Made by a program: the position numbers and the translations under genes
Origin: Eubacterium sp.
GTDB taxonomy: Bacteria > Bacillota > Clostridia > Oscillospirales > Acutalibacteraceae
Assembly (NCBI GenBank): GCA_017886765.1
Contig: JAGHJI010000018.1
Span: 1-64,000, forward strand
Direction: 5' to 3'
DNA length: 64,000 nucleotides
Shown here: positions 50,638 through 59,715 of the stretch, in pieces
Numbering within the stretch: position 1 is the first letter of the stretch
Layout of the letters: every line of letters starts with the position of its first letter
The notes under the pieces: generated by a model
What the model saw: the letters and a program-made list of their open reading frames with translations, nothing else
Told to the model about the DNA's origin: nothing
The model's database searches: none

Positions 50638-51300
50638 TTATTTTTTCAGCCCTTCCATCGCATGTATGATATGGAGCCTCATAGCCGTTCTGGCGCCGTC
50701 GGCATTTCTTTTTTTGATAAAGTCCATAATCAGCCTATCGTCCTGAAGATTGTCTTCGCTGACATCTTTATCCTTAGTAAGAACAACAACCCCTTTTTTT
50801 ATGGCGTTGAATATAATCGGCATAAACTGTTTGACAAAAGCGTTATGGGTGGCGTTTGCGATACTCTCATGAAATTTCTGTTCCTCTGAGGTTCGGTCTT
50901 CGCCGCTCAAAATCTTTTTTTCAACCTCGCCGCCGTAATAACATATGGTTTCAATCTCCTCATCCGTAGCCCTCTGTGCCGCAAGATAAGCGCAATCCGG
51001 CTCAAACATCAGCCTCATCTCAAACAAATCATCCAGTCCCGACGCAATATCGCTGAGGTCCTCCGAGTTAATGATCGTATTCGCCGTTACAAAAGTGCCC
51101 TTGCCCCTTCTGATTTCCAGAATACCGTTTGTGGTGAGGATCTTTACCGCCTCTCTCAGCGTTGAGCGGCTGACGCCCAGCTCCGCCGCAAGGTCATTTT
51201 CATTGGGCAGCTTGTCGCCCACTGAAAAGCGGTTTTCCTCCTCTATCATTTTTAATATCTGCTGCGCCGTACTGTCCGCAAGCATAGCCGATCTGCTCAT
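50638..51300 (-). CDS. GntR-family (FadR subfamily) regulator
   Basis: This 220-residue regulator has an N-terminal winged helix (about 8-75): L-P-N-E-N-D-L-A-A-E-L-G-V-S-R-S-T-L-R-E-A-V-K-I-L and G-I-L-E-I-R-R-G-K-G-T-F-V. A helical FCD effector domain follows (about 90-215), with metal-ligand-type residues E-x-R-x-x-x-E, H-E-S-I-A and H-I-I-H-A-M. FCD proteins sense small carboxylates. The neighbouring ilvC suggests a branched-chain 2-oxo or hydroxy acid as signal, which is inference. GAGGTG precedes the start. Confidence 0.93.
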   Translation of the reverse strand: MSRSAMLADSTAQQILKMIEEENRFSVGDKLPNENDLAAELGVSRSTLREAVKILTTNGILEIRRGKGTFVTANTIINSEDLSDIASGLDDLFEMRLMFEPDCAYLAAQRATDEEIETICYYGGEVEKKILSGEDRTSEEQKFHESIANATHNAFVKQFMPIIFNAIKKGVVVLTKDKDVSEDNLQDDRLIMDFIKKRNADGARTAMRLHIIHAMEGLKK

Positions 51301-51320
51301 AGTTACACCTCTTTTGTTTC

Positions 51321-51372
51321 ATAATATCACATATAGGTATAAAAAGTCAATACGTTGTCTGATGTCTTATGT
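51321..51372 (-). promoter_or_regulatory. GntR-gene promoter and operator
   Basis: On the minus strand TTGACT (51350-51345), 18-base spacer, TATTAT (51326-51321). The plus-strand 18-mer TTGTCTGATGTCTTATGT (51355-51372), a near-copy of the ilvC site, lies immediately upstream of the -35. Confidence 0.75.
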
Positions 51373-51497
51373 TTAAAACCCTGTGTTTTTAAACACTTCC
51401 GCATGCAAATATCCAATTATGAACAAACCGCTTGTAAATTTTTATATAATGTTTTATTATATTATTATAGCTTTACAAGCTATACGGAGGTGAAAGA

Positions 51498-52733
51498 ATG
51501 GATAAACTGACGAAAATAAAATATTATATAGACTCGCTTTGTATTTACGATTTAAAAAACGACTGCATCATCCGCGCGCTTTATAAATTAATAGACAGCG
51601 TGGGCAGAGAAGATGTTTTGACACGACAAAGCGAATTTTTTAAAACCGTATCAAAAAACAAATCCCTTAAGGAATATATATCCAAGTGTATTTTGACGGA
51701 TGACAACCCCTTTACCAGAGCGGCCTGCGCCGGCAAAACGGAGGAGCTTGAGGAATCCATAATCGACGCCGTAAAGCTTGACCTTATGAAGCTGGAGGAG
51801 ATAGCCTCGGTAACAGCCAACGACATATCGGAAATTGTTACGGATAAAGATATAAAGGAAATTATAAAAACGATTCCCTCCTGGGAAACAGGAAAGGCAG
51901 TCCCTCCGCTTTCGGTAAACTGGAGCAGTCAGATTGACGAGCTTATCGCGTATCACAAAACAAACGGCTACGGCAAATACGCAAAGCATATTGCCTTTAC
52001 CTGGAGAAATCGGGAAATCTGCCCTGTTACATCCATCGACCTTATCACCCTGTCTGATCTAAAAAATTATGAAGAGCAGAGAAAAAAGGTCATTGACAAT
52101 ACGGAAAGTTTCTTAGCCGGACAGCCGGCAAACAACGTGCTGCTTTACGGTGACAGGGGTACCGGAAAAAGCTCAACGGTACACGCGCTGCTCAACGAAT
52201 ATCACAGCCAGGGGCTCAGAATGATCGAGATACCAAAAAGCGCCGTTGCCGATCTTGGATTGATCAGAGAGCAGATTGCGAAATCCCCTATGAAATTCAT
52301 TATATATATTGACGATTTAAGCTTTGATTCAAACGATACCTCGTTCAGCGAGCTTAAGGCGGCGCTGGAGGGCTCCCTCTCCGGCAGACAGTCAAATATA
52401 CTGATATACGCCACGTCAAACAGACGTCATCTGATAAAAGAAAATTTCTCCGACAGAGAAAATGACGTGAACCGGGGAGACACGATGCAAGAACAACTGA
52501 GCCTATCTGACAGATTCGGACTGACTATCACATTTATGAATCCGGATAAAAAAGAATATCTGGACATCGTGGAAAAAATCGCCGACGACAGAGGGCTCCA
52601 TACTATTGACAAAGAGCATCTTCTGTTTATGGCAGAGCGCTGGGCAATGCGCAAAGGCGGCAGATCCCCCCGGTGCGCAAAGCAGTTTGTGGACTATGTT
52701 CAAAGCTGTGAAAACCGCGGAAAAGAATGGTAA
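51498..52733 (+). CDS. DUF815 AAA-type ATPase
   Basis: The 411-residue protein has a helical N-terminal half (about 1-180) of unknown role. The AAA core has Walker A G-D-R-G-T-G-K-S-S (about 219-227), Walker B-like F-I-I-Y-I-D-D-L-S-F (about 267-276), sensor-type Y-A-T-S-N-R-R-H-L (about 305-313) and S-D-R-F-G-L (about 337-342), the signature of DUF815. In many Firmicutes the gene accompanies cell-division or envelope genes; its function is unproven. GGAGG precedes the start. It is followed by the two-component operon after 123 bases. Confidence 0.92.
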   Translation: MDKLTKIKYYIDSLCIYDLKNDCIIRALYKLIDSVGREDVLTRQSEFFKTVSKNKSLKEYISKCILTDDNPFTRAACAGKTEELEESIIDAVKLDLMKLEEIASVTANDISEIVTDKDIKEIIKTIPSWETGKAVPPLSVNWSSQIDELIAYHKTNGYGKYAKHIAFTWRNREICPVTSIDLITLSDLKNYEEQRKKVIDNTESFLAGQPANNVLLYGDRGTGKSSTVHALLNEYHSQGLRMIEIPKSAVADLGLIREQIAKSPMKFIIYIDDLSFDSNDTSFSELKAALEGSLSGRQSNILIYATSNRRHLIKENFSDRENDVNRGDTMQEQLSLSDRFGLTITFMNPDKKEYLDIVEKIADDRGLHTIDKEHLLFMAERWAMRKGGRSPRCAKQFVDYVQSCENRGKEW

Positions 52734-52856
52734 AAATATAGTAATTTTAAATTTAAAAATTGTTAAAAATCTTTATAGATTGTTTACCAAAAAAACAAAA
52801 AAACACCGATTTAAGCTGGTAGAATTAGCTTAACGAAAGCAAAGGAGAAAAATGAA

Positions 52857-53552
52857 ATGAGTACAAAAATTCTTGTAGTGGATGACGATCATAATATCTG
52901 CGAACTGCTGAAATTATATCTTGAAAACGACGGATATACGGTTTTCGTCGCAAACGACGGACAGGAAGCGGTCAATATGTTCCAGGCGAAATCACCGGAC
53001 CTTGTACTGCTTGATATTATGCTTCCCAAGATGGACGGCTGGCAGGTCTGCCGTGAGATCAGAAAAACATCCAGCGCGCCGATTATCATGCTTACCGCAA
53101 AGGGTGAGACCTTTGACAAGGTACTGGGGCTTGAGCTGGGCGCCGATGACTATGTCACCAAGCCTTTTGACGCTAAGGAAGTTATGGCGAGGGTAAAGGC
53201 AGTCTTAAGAAGGACAAACGGCAATTCCCAGACTGACGATAACAGCAAAAAGGTCGTTGTATATGACAATCTTGAAATAAACATTGTTAATTATGAGCTT
53301 AAAGTTAAGGGCGTACCTGTGGATACCCCGCCGAAAGAGCTTGAGCTTATTTATCACTTTGCTTCAAATCCAAACAGGGTTTACACCCGCGACCAACTCC
53401 TTGACGAGGTATGGGGCTTTGATTACTACGGCGATTCCCGTACGGTTGACGTTCACGTTAAACGTCTGCGTGAAAAGCTCGAGGGTGTATCTGACAAATG
53501 GTCCCTTAAAACCGTTTGGGGCGTGGGTTATAAATTTGAAACAAAGGAATAA
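52857..53552 (+). CDS. walR: OmpR-family response regulator (WalR-like)
   Basis: This 231-residue regulator has a receiver domain (D9, D10 acidic pocket; phospho-acceptor D53 in L-L-D-I-M-L-P; Lys in V-T-K-P-F at about 102-106) and a winged-helix DNA-binding domain (about 130-230) ending V-W-G-V-G-Y-K-F. It precedes a HAMP-containing kinase and an HtrA protease. That is the order found in walRK/yycFG operons, minus walH and walI. A matching WalR box occurs upstream of the secreted CHAP gene at 27.4 kb. The name WalR is an inference from context; other PhoP-like regulators look similar. Confidence 0.85.
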   Translation: MSTKILVVDDDHNICELLKLYLENDGYTVFVANDGQEAVNMFQAKSPDLVLLDIMLPKMDGWQVCREIRKTSSAPIIMLTAKGETFDKVLGLELGADDYVTKPFDAKEVMARVKAVLRRTNGNSQTDDNSKKVVVYDNLEINIVNYELKVKGVPVDTPPKELELIYHFASNPNRVYTRDQLLDEVWGFDYYGDSRTVDVHVKRLREKLEGVSDKWSLKTVWGVGYKFETKE

Positions 53553-53557
53553 TATAA

Positions 53558-55072
53558 ATGTCTGTAAAGGAATCTCTTAAAGGGAAATACCTGAAAAACA
53601 ATATTTTCGCCAAGTTTTTTATACTTTTCGCGGCAATATTTCTGGTAGTCCTGTCTATTCTCGGTACCACGCTGACAATTCTGGTCAATGTGTATACACA
53701 AAACGAGAATACCCGGTTACTAAAAGAGAATACGCAGACGGTTGCTCAGAGTGTAGAGTTAACGCTTACCGCGCAGGATATGAACGATATTTACTCTGTG
53801 GAAAAAGAAATGATATGCAGTTCCCTGTATATCATTTCAAATTATATTGACTCAGATTTGTTTATCTGCGATGTTGAGGGAAATATAATTCTGTGTAAGG
53901 AAAAGGCCAACGCGGTTTCGATTTACGGCGAACTCCCGGAATGCTCATACCACAATCAGTTCAAAGTCGGAGACGTGCTTTTAAAAAGCGTGTATGAAGG
54001 CGGTTATGTGGGAAGGGGAAGTGTCAGCGGTAAGCTTTCATATATAGTAGGCTATCCTATTTACAGCAACAATCAGATTATCGGTTCTGTTTTCGCTACC
54101 TCTCAGACAAATGTTGACACCCTTACGGTAGCCGTTTTCAGAATGTTCCTGGTCAGCGCCTTGGCATGTCTGGCAATCGCGTTCATCTGTATCTGGCACC
54201 TGACAAAGCATTTTGTCAAGCCGCTTCGCCAGATGAGCAATGCTGCAAAGCAGTTTGCTGTGGGTGATTTCTCCTACAGGGTAAAAGTCACCGGCGATGA
54301 CGAGCTGGCTGAGCTTGGCAGAGCTTTTAATGAAATGGCAAGCGCCCTGGACACACTGGAATCCTCAAGACGCAGCTTTGTATCAAACGTTTCTCATGAG
54401 CTTAGAACACCCATGACCTCCATAGGAGGATTTATTGACGGTATTCTTGACGGTACGATACCCAGGGAAAAGGCAGATTATTACCTAAAAATCGTCAGCG
54501 GCGAAATTCGCCGGCTTTCACGTCTGGTTGTTGCTATGCTTAATATGAGCAAGATCGAGTCGGGCAGCTTTGAAATGAAGCCGAGCAATTATGATATTTC
54601 GGATCAGATTATTCATATTCTTCTCACCTTTGAACAGAGAATTGACGAAAAAAACATTGAGATACAGGGACTTGAAAATCTGACGCCGACATATATCGTG
54701 GCAGATACCGATATGATCTATCAGGTCATTTACAACATATTTGACAACGCTGTAAAATTTGCCAACGAGGGCGGATATATCCGGGTTGAAATGAAGGACC
54801 TGAATGACTCCATAGAAGTTCACATAAAGAACAGCGGTATCGGTATAAACGCTGACGAGCTTTCCAAGGTGTTTGAAAGATTTTACAAAGTTGACAAGTC
54901 AAGGAGCCTTGACGCCAAGGGCGCGGGCCTGGGACTTTATATAGTAAAAATGATGGTTGAAATGCACGGAGGAAGTATCTGGGCAAAAAGCGATGATGAA
55001 AAATCAGCGGAATTTATCTTTAGACTTCCGAAGACATATCATCCCATCTACAAAAAGGAGACGAAGAAATAA
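53558..55072 (+). CDS. walK: Sensor histidine kinase (WalK-like, without PAS)
   Basis: The 504-residue kinase has two membrane segments (about 17-44 and 188-212) that enclose a roughly 145-residue extracellular Cache-like sensor. A HAMP domain follows (about 213-265), then a HisKA with S-N-V-S-H-E-L-R-T-P (His280) and an HATPase with N-box N-I-F-D-N-A-V-K-F (about 392-400) and G-boxes G-I-G-I and G-A-G-L-G-L-Y. Unlike Bacillus WalK there is no PAS domain after HAMP. It sits 5 bases after the response regulator and overlaps the htrA start by one base (TAATG). Confidence 0.92.
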   Translation: MSVKESLKGKYLKNNIFAKFFILFAAIFLVVLSILGTTLTILVNVYTQNENTRLLKENTQTVAQSVELTLTAQDMNDIYSVEKEMICSSLYIISNYIDSDLFICDVEGNIILCKEKANAVSIYGELPECSYHNQFKVGDVLLKSVYEGGYVGRGSVSGKLSYIVGYPIYSNNQIIGSVFATSQTNVDTLTVAVFRMFLVSALACLAIAFICIWHLTKHFVKPLRQMSNAAKQFAVGDFSYRVKVTGDDELAELGRAFNEMASALDTLESSRRSFVSNVSHELRTPMTSIGGFIDGILDGTIPREKADYYLKIVSGEIRRLSRLVVAMLNMSKIESGSFEMKPSNYDISDQIIHILLTFEQRIDEKNIEIQGLENLTPTYIVADTDMIYQVIYNIFDNAVKFANEGGYIRVEMKDLNDSIEVHIKNSGIGINADELSKVFERFYKVDKSRSLDAKGAGLGLYIVKMMVEMHGGSIWAKSDDEKSAEFIFRLPKTYHPIYKKETKK

Positions 55073-56547
55073 TGGATGACTTCAACAACATGAACCATAA
55101 TACCGGTAACGGCAGCGGCTCGCAGCCGGGAGGTTCAAGGCCGGATTATTATCAGCCAAACGACAGCAAAACGTATTATACTTCCCCGACCCAGGAGGAA
55201 AACACCACATATCATTATGCCTACAGTCAGAGCAATCAGCAGGCAGAGCAAAATCAATCCTATCAGCCAAATGACAGCGGATATCATTATTCCCAGGCAA
55301 CGGGAGGCAGCGAGCCTGTTAAACCGCCGAAGAAAAGTAATGCCGCAAAAATAATTATTATTGTGCTGGTAATCTGTCTTGTAGCTGCGGCAGTGGGCAT
55401 AGGCGTCGCGATTGCTTCCTCAACCACAGCAAATAATGACAGCGCGCAGAGCACCACACAGTCACAGTCCGCTGACGACGCGGCAAAAACACAGCAAAGC
55501 GGCGAAGTCGCCCTTACGGACAGCGACAATAATTACACGGTTGCCGGCGTGGCAAATAAGGTTCTGGACTCTTGTGTAGGAATAACCGTTTACTCCCAGC
55601 AGTCAGACGCTTATAACTACTTCTACGGATATGGTCAGGACAATAACTCCAGCAGTGAACCCACGCAGTCCGGCGAGGGCTCCGGCGTGCTGATGGCGGA
55701 GCAGGACGGAAAAACATATATTCTTACCTGCGCTCATGTTATCAGCGACGGTGACAGCTTTACTGTAACGCTTAACGACGGCACCGAGGAAGAGGCACAG
55801 ATGGTAGGCTATGACGCCCAGACCGATATCGGCGTGCTTTCCATTAACAAAACAGGACTTCAGATTGCTGAATTTGCGGACAGCGACAATCTCGTAGTCG
55901 GCGAGCAGGTCGTTGCAATTGGATGCCCGGGCGGTCTGGAGTTTATGAACTCTCTGACGAGCGGTCATATTTCAGCGCTGGCAAGGCCCATCTCTTCCTC
56001 TATCGGATATGATACCGACTGTATCCAGATAGACGCGGCTATCAACCCCGGAAACAGCGGCGGCGCGCTTTTCAACATGCAGGGACAGGTAATCGGAATC
56101 AACTCTTCAAAAATTGCCGCCACGGAGTACGAGGGCATGGGATTTGCCGTTCCTTCATCTACCGCAATCGCTACAGCCAACAGTCTGATCAAAGTTGGAT
56201 ACGTTGAAGGCAGAGCCAAACTCGGTATAACCTACAACCAGCTCACCAACTTTAACAATGCGGAAGCCGTGATCCAGGCTCTTGCGCAGCAGGGCTTTGA
56301 GGACGCGGAAGGCGTAATGGTAATAGACAGTGTGGATGAAGAGTCAGACCTTGCGGACAAGGATATCAGACAGTATGACATGATCGTTGCCGTAAACGGA
56401 GAAACCATGACATCAACCGACGTAATGACATCCGTACTCTCTGATTCCAAACCCGGCGACACAATAAAGCTGACCATCGCCCGTATTGAAAACAATAATA
56501 TCCGGACCTTTGAGGTGGATTGTGTATTAATTGAATCAAAGGGTTAA
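55072..56547 (+). CDS. HtrA/DegP-like membrane-anchored serine protease with PDZ
   Basis: This 491-residue protein has an N-terminal cytoplasmic region (about 1-85) rich in Asn, Gln, Tyr and Ser with repeated Y-Q-P-N-D-S. One transmembrane helix follows (about 96-117), then a Ser/Gln linker, a trypsin-like domain with the triad His222 (C-A-H-V), Asp252 (T-D-I-G-V) and Ser329 (P-G-N-S-G-G-A-L), and a C-terminal PDZ (about 385-485). HtrA proteases degrade misfolded proteins at the outer face of the membrane. Its place after walRK mirrors htrC/yyxA of Bacillus and suggests shared control. Confidence 0.94.
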   Translation: MDDFNNMNHNTGNGSGSQPGGSRPDYYQPNDSKTYYTSPTQEENTTYHYAYSQSNQQAEQNQSYQPNDSGYHYSQATGGSEPVKPPKKSNAAKIIIIVLVICLVAAAVGIGVAIASSTTANNDSAQSTTQSQSADDAAKTQQSGEVALTDSDNNYTVAGVANKVLDSCVGITVYSQQSDAYNYFYGYGQDNNSSSEPTQSGEGSGVLMAEQDGKTYILTCAHVISDGDSFTVTLNDGTEEEAQMVGYDAQTDIGVLSINKTGLQIAEFADSDNLVVGEQVVAIGCPGGLEFMNSLTSGHISALARPISSSIGYDTDCIQIDAAINPGNSGGALFNMQGQVIGINSSKIAATEYEGMGFAVPSSTAIATANSLIKVGYVEGRAKLGITYNQLTNFNNAEAVIQALAQQGFEDAEGVMVIDSVDEESDLADKDIRQYDMIVAVNGETMTSTDVMTSVLSDSKPGDTIKLTIARIENNNIRTFEVDCVLIESKG

Positions 56548-56554
56548 AATATAA

Positions 56555-56594
56555 CAACAAAAAGCGCTCGGTTTCAGCCGAGCGCTTTTTGTTG
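56555..56594. terminator. Bidirectional terminator between htrA and lysC
   Basis: Seventeen-base perfect stem CAACAAAAAGCGCTCGG/CCGAGCGCTTTTTGTTG (56555-56571 with 56578-56594), six-base loop. It serves both converging genes. Confidence 0.93.
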
Positions 56595-56611
56595 TATTCG
56601 TTTTTATTAAA

Positions 56612-57814
56612 TTAATCATTTGGAATGAATTTTCTGTGTACGGCCGATACGGCTCTGTCCGCGTCCTCAGCGTCAATGATGACAGAAATCTTGATTTCAG
56701 AGGTTGAGATCATCTGTATATTGATGTTTGTCTCATAGAGCGCTTCAAACATTTTTGACGCAGTGCCGGGGTGAGACTCCATTCCGGCGCCGACGATGGA
56801 AACCTTTGCAACATTTGTATTGCACACGATTTTGCAGTTATCGAGCAGATCCTCCAGAAGCTCAACGGCAACCGGACCGTTTTCCTTGCTTACGCTGAAC
56901 ACGATATCCTTGGTGCCGTCTCTGCCAAAGGACTGAAGAATGATATCAACATTGATATTCTTGGCAGAAAGCTTTGAAAAGATTTTAAACGCGATACCCG
57001 GGGTATCCTGTAAATTTAAGATTGAAACAAGCGCTACGTCATTGTCCTTGGTTACGCCGCGAATTAACATTTTTTCCATTTTTGTTGCCTCCTTAACAAT
57101 TGTTCCTGGTACTGGATTAAGTGATGAGAGCACCTCAAGCTCCACTCCGTATTTTTTTGCCATCTCAACCGAGCGGTTATTAAGCACCTGCGCGCCCAGC
57201 GTAGCCAGCTCAAGCATCTCGTCATATGTGATCTCCTTAAGCTTTTTCGCACCTTCTACTTTTCTCGGGTCCGCTGTATATACGCCTTCAACATCTGTGA
57301 ATATCTGGCATCTGTCCGCTTTCAGTGCAGCCGCAATCGCCACTGCCGACGTGTCAGAACCGCCTCTGCCCAGGGTAGTCAGATCATCATACCTGTTAAT
57401 ACCCTGAAAGCCTGCCACAACCACGATGTTGTGCTTGGCAAGCTCCGCCTGAAGTCTGTTGGGCCTGATATTCTTAATTCTTGCCTGGGTATAAATGGAA
57501 TTTGTGTTAAATCCCGCCTGCCAGCCCAAAAGGCTGATGACCGGATATCCCAGCTTTTCAATTGCCATTGCAAGAAGTGAAATGGAGATCTGCTCACCGG
57601 CGGTGAGAAGCTGGTCCATTTCTCTCTTATGCGCGTTTGGATTAATCTCGTTTGCCTTGGCAATCAGATCATCCGTTGTGTCGCCCTGCGCAGAAACAAC
57701 AACAATAACGTCGTTACCCTGCTTGTAGGTATCCGTAACGATACGGGCAACATTCATAACTCTTTCAGCGTCCGCCACTGACGAGCCGCCGAATTTCTGA
57801 ACAATAAGTCCCAT
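56612..57814 (-). CDS. lysC: Aspartate kinase
   Basis: First enzyme of the aspartate pathway to lysine, threonine and methionine. The 400-residue protein has V-Q-K-F-G-G-S-S-V (about 5-13), the F-T-D-V-E-G-V-Y-T-A-D-P-R segment (about 169-181), and a tandem ACT regulatory part (about 262-400), whose N-terminal half includes I-R-G-V-T-K-D-N-D-V-A. The size and form are of the monofunctional, ACT-regulated type. It is the last gene of pheB-hom-lysC, 24 bases after hom. Confidence 0.95.
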   Translation of the reverse strand: MGLIVQKFGGSSVADAERVMNVARIVTDTYKQGNDVIVVVSAQGDTTDDLIAKANEINPNAHKREMDQLLTAGEQISISLLAMAIEKLGYPVISLLGWQAGFNTNSIYTQARIKNIRPNRLQAELAKHNIVVVAGFQGINRYDDLTTLGRGGSDTSAVAIAAALKADRCQIFTDVEGVYTADPRKVEGAKKLKEITYDEMLELATLGAQVLNNRSVEMAKKYGVELEVLSSLNPVPGTIVKEATKMEKMLIRGVTKDNDVALVSILNLQDTPGIAFKIFSKLSAKNINVDIILQSFGRDGTKDIVFSVSKENGPVAVELLEDLLDNCKIVCNTNVAKVSIVGAGMESHPGTASKMFEALYETNINIQMISTSEIKISVIIDAEDADRAVSAVHRKFIPND

Positions 57815-57838
57815 AGTTATGTGTCCTCCTTATTATGA

Positions 57839-59056
57839 TTAATAGTTTGTAACCTTAATTATGTTCATGACTTCCATGCCGTTTAACTTTTCTTTCAGTT
57901 CATTTTCCGTCATATCGTCTGTTATAAACGCAACCTCATCGGATGGCTGACCGGTACGGGACAGGTATTTCACCTCTGAGAACGCGCCGTTTACCTGCGC
58001 GTAATCCGCTTTTGCCCTGACATAGAACGGCATTTTTATTGTGCTCTTATAATCGACAACATAATCCTCGTCGCCTGCGCCCCAGCCAAAGATCTTCTTT
58101 CGCTCCGTATGCTTTGCACAGTCAATAATATCAGCAACAACGGCTGAAGCAGTGGGCAGCTTGCCGGCTCCCGGACCGTAGAAGCACACGTCTCCCACTG
58201 CGTCACCGCGAACAAGCACCGCATTGAAAACATCTTTGACCGACGCAAGCTGAGAACCGTTATAGACCACAGCCGGACTGACAAAGGCTGCAATGGCATC
58301 ATCGCTGATATATTTTATCTGACCCAGAAGCTTAATAACGCCGTTGGCAGAATGGATATAGGAAACGTCCTCGAGGGTAATATTCGATATTCCCTCCGTT
58401 TCGACCTGAGAGGGATACACATGCTTTCCGAAAGCAAGGGAAGCCAGAATACATACTTTTCTGCAGGCGTCATGACCTTCAACATCCGCCGTGGGATCCT
58501 TTTCCGCATAGCCTTTATCTTGGGCAAGCTTCAGCGCGTCGGCAAAGGACATACCCTCTTCGATCATCATGGTAAGGATAAAGTTCGTAGTGCCGTTAAG
58601 TATACCGGCAATGCCCTCAATATGATTTGCGGCAAGGCACTGGGTAAGGGGTCTGATAATCGGGATACCGCCGCCCACGGACGCCTCAAACAAATAGTTT
58701 GATCCGCTTTCCTCGGCAGCCTGCAGGAGTTCCAGTCCCTTCTGGGCAACAAGCTCCTTATTGGAGGTAACCACACTTTTACCTGCCTTTAAAAGTTTCA
58801 TCGTGAAATCAAAAGCGGGATTTACGCCGCCCATCGTCTCCGCAACGATTTTAATTTCAGGATCATTTAAAATATCGTTAAAATCCTTGGTAAACAGAGC
58901 CTCATGCGCGTCTCCAGGAAATTCACGCAAATCCAGTATGCGTGAAACCTCCAGCGTTTCTCCGCCCGTTTTTTTGGGAATAATATCACTGTGCGTTTCA
59001 ATGACTTCAACCACTCCGGAACCTACCGTTCCGTATCCCATAACTGCAACTTTCAT
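57839..59056 (-). CDS. hom: Homoserine dehydrogenase
   Basis: It reduces aspartate semialdehyde to homoserine. The 405-residue protein begins with the nucleotide-binding G-Y-G-T-V-G-S-G-V (about 7-15). It has the E-A-S-V-G-G-G-I-P-I-I (about 122-132) and G-I-L-N-G-T-T-N-F-I-L motifs (about 147-157), the catalytic Asp/Lys region K-D-P-T-A-D-V-E-G-H-D-A (about 190-201), and a C-terminal ACT-like tail. The SD sequence for hom is inside the end of pheB (GGAGG, then TAATAA and the ATG). No thrB or thrC is in the window. Confidence 0.95.
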   Translation of the reverse strand: MKVAVMGYGTVGSGVVEVIETHSDIIPKKTGGETLEVSRILDLREFPGDAHEALFTKDFNDILNDPEIKIVAETMGGVNPAFDFTMKLLKAGKSVVTSNKELVAQKGLELLQAAEESGSNYLFEASVGGGIPIIRPLTQCLAANHIEGIAGILNGTTNFILTMMIEEGMSFADALKLAQDKGYAEKDPTADVEGHDACRKVCILASLAFGKHVYPSQVETEGISNITLEDVSYIHSANGVIKLLGQIKYISDDAIAAFVSPAVVYNGSQLASVKDVFNAVLVRGDAVGDVCFYGPGAGKLPTASAVVADIIDCAKHTERKKIFGWGAGDEDYVVDYKSTIKMPFYVRAKADYAQVNGAFSEVKYLSRTGQPSDEVAFITDDMTENELKEKLNGMEVMNIIKVTNY

Positions 59057-59059
59057 TTA

Positions 59060-59515
59060 TTAACCTCCTGATAACACATTTTTATCGCTTAAATTCACGG
59101 AATTTACACCGTTGATTTTTTTTATTTTTTCAATCATCTGCTGAGAGGTGACGGTCATCTCAGTAACTCTGACCGTTACCGACACATCGGCAACGGAATT
59201 TACCGGAACGCTCTGGCTGACAGAAAGCACATTCGCCCCCGCCCTGTAAAGCTCGTTCATCAGCGCGGAAAGCACACCGGCGTTGTCCTTAAGCTTAGCA
59301 TTTATTGTAACGGTCTCCTCACTGGCGAGGGGATTGTATTCAAAAATCGCGTCCTTGTATTTATAGTATGTGCTTCTTGAAATTCCTGCCATTCTGGCAG
59401 CCTGGGTAGCATTTGCCGCTTCTCCCGACGCAAGATAATTTTTGGCTTTGATAACCTTTTCAAAAACAGGGGGAAGGATGCTTGAATTGACAAGAAAATA
59501 ATTTACATTACTCAT
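59060..59515 (-). CDS. pheB: PheB-type ACT-domain protein (UPF0735)
   Basis: The 151-residue protein has a short helix-turn-helix-like N-terminal part (about 34-55, A-T-Q-A-A-R-M-A-G-I-S-R-S-T-Y-Y-K-Y-K), then an ACT domain (about 68-148) with V-T-I-N-A-K-L-K-D-N-A-G-V-L-S. This is the UPF0735/PheB layout. The proteins are thought to be amino-acid-responsive regulators. First gene of the pheB-hom-lysC operon, consistent with control of aspartate-family flux by an amino acid. Confidence 0.9.
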   Translation of the reverse strand: MSNVNYFLVNSSILPPVFEKVIKAKNYLASGEAANATQAARMAGISRSTYYKYKDAIFEYNPLASEETVTINAKLKDNAGVLSALMNELYRAGANVLSVSQSVPVNSVADVSVTVRVTEMTVTSQQMIEKIKKINGVNSVNLSDKNVLSGG

Positions 59516-59715
59516 TATAATTGTCCTCCGTGTGCGGACAGTTGTTCTGCTGTGAAAAACACTTTCTATATATTAGCAAAAAACGTCAAAAGTATCAAGC
59601 CCTAATTTAAAAAAAGTTCACATATTTATTCTATTTTTCCCTTGATAAATACCCATAGTTGAATTATTATAATATTAACCATATATAAGCGTATATATAA
59701 AAAGGAAGTTGAATT

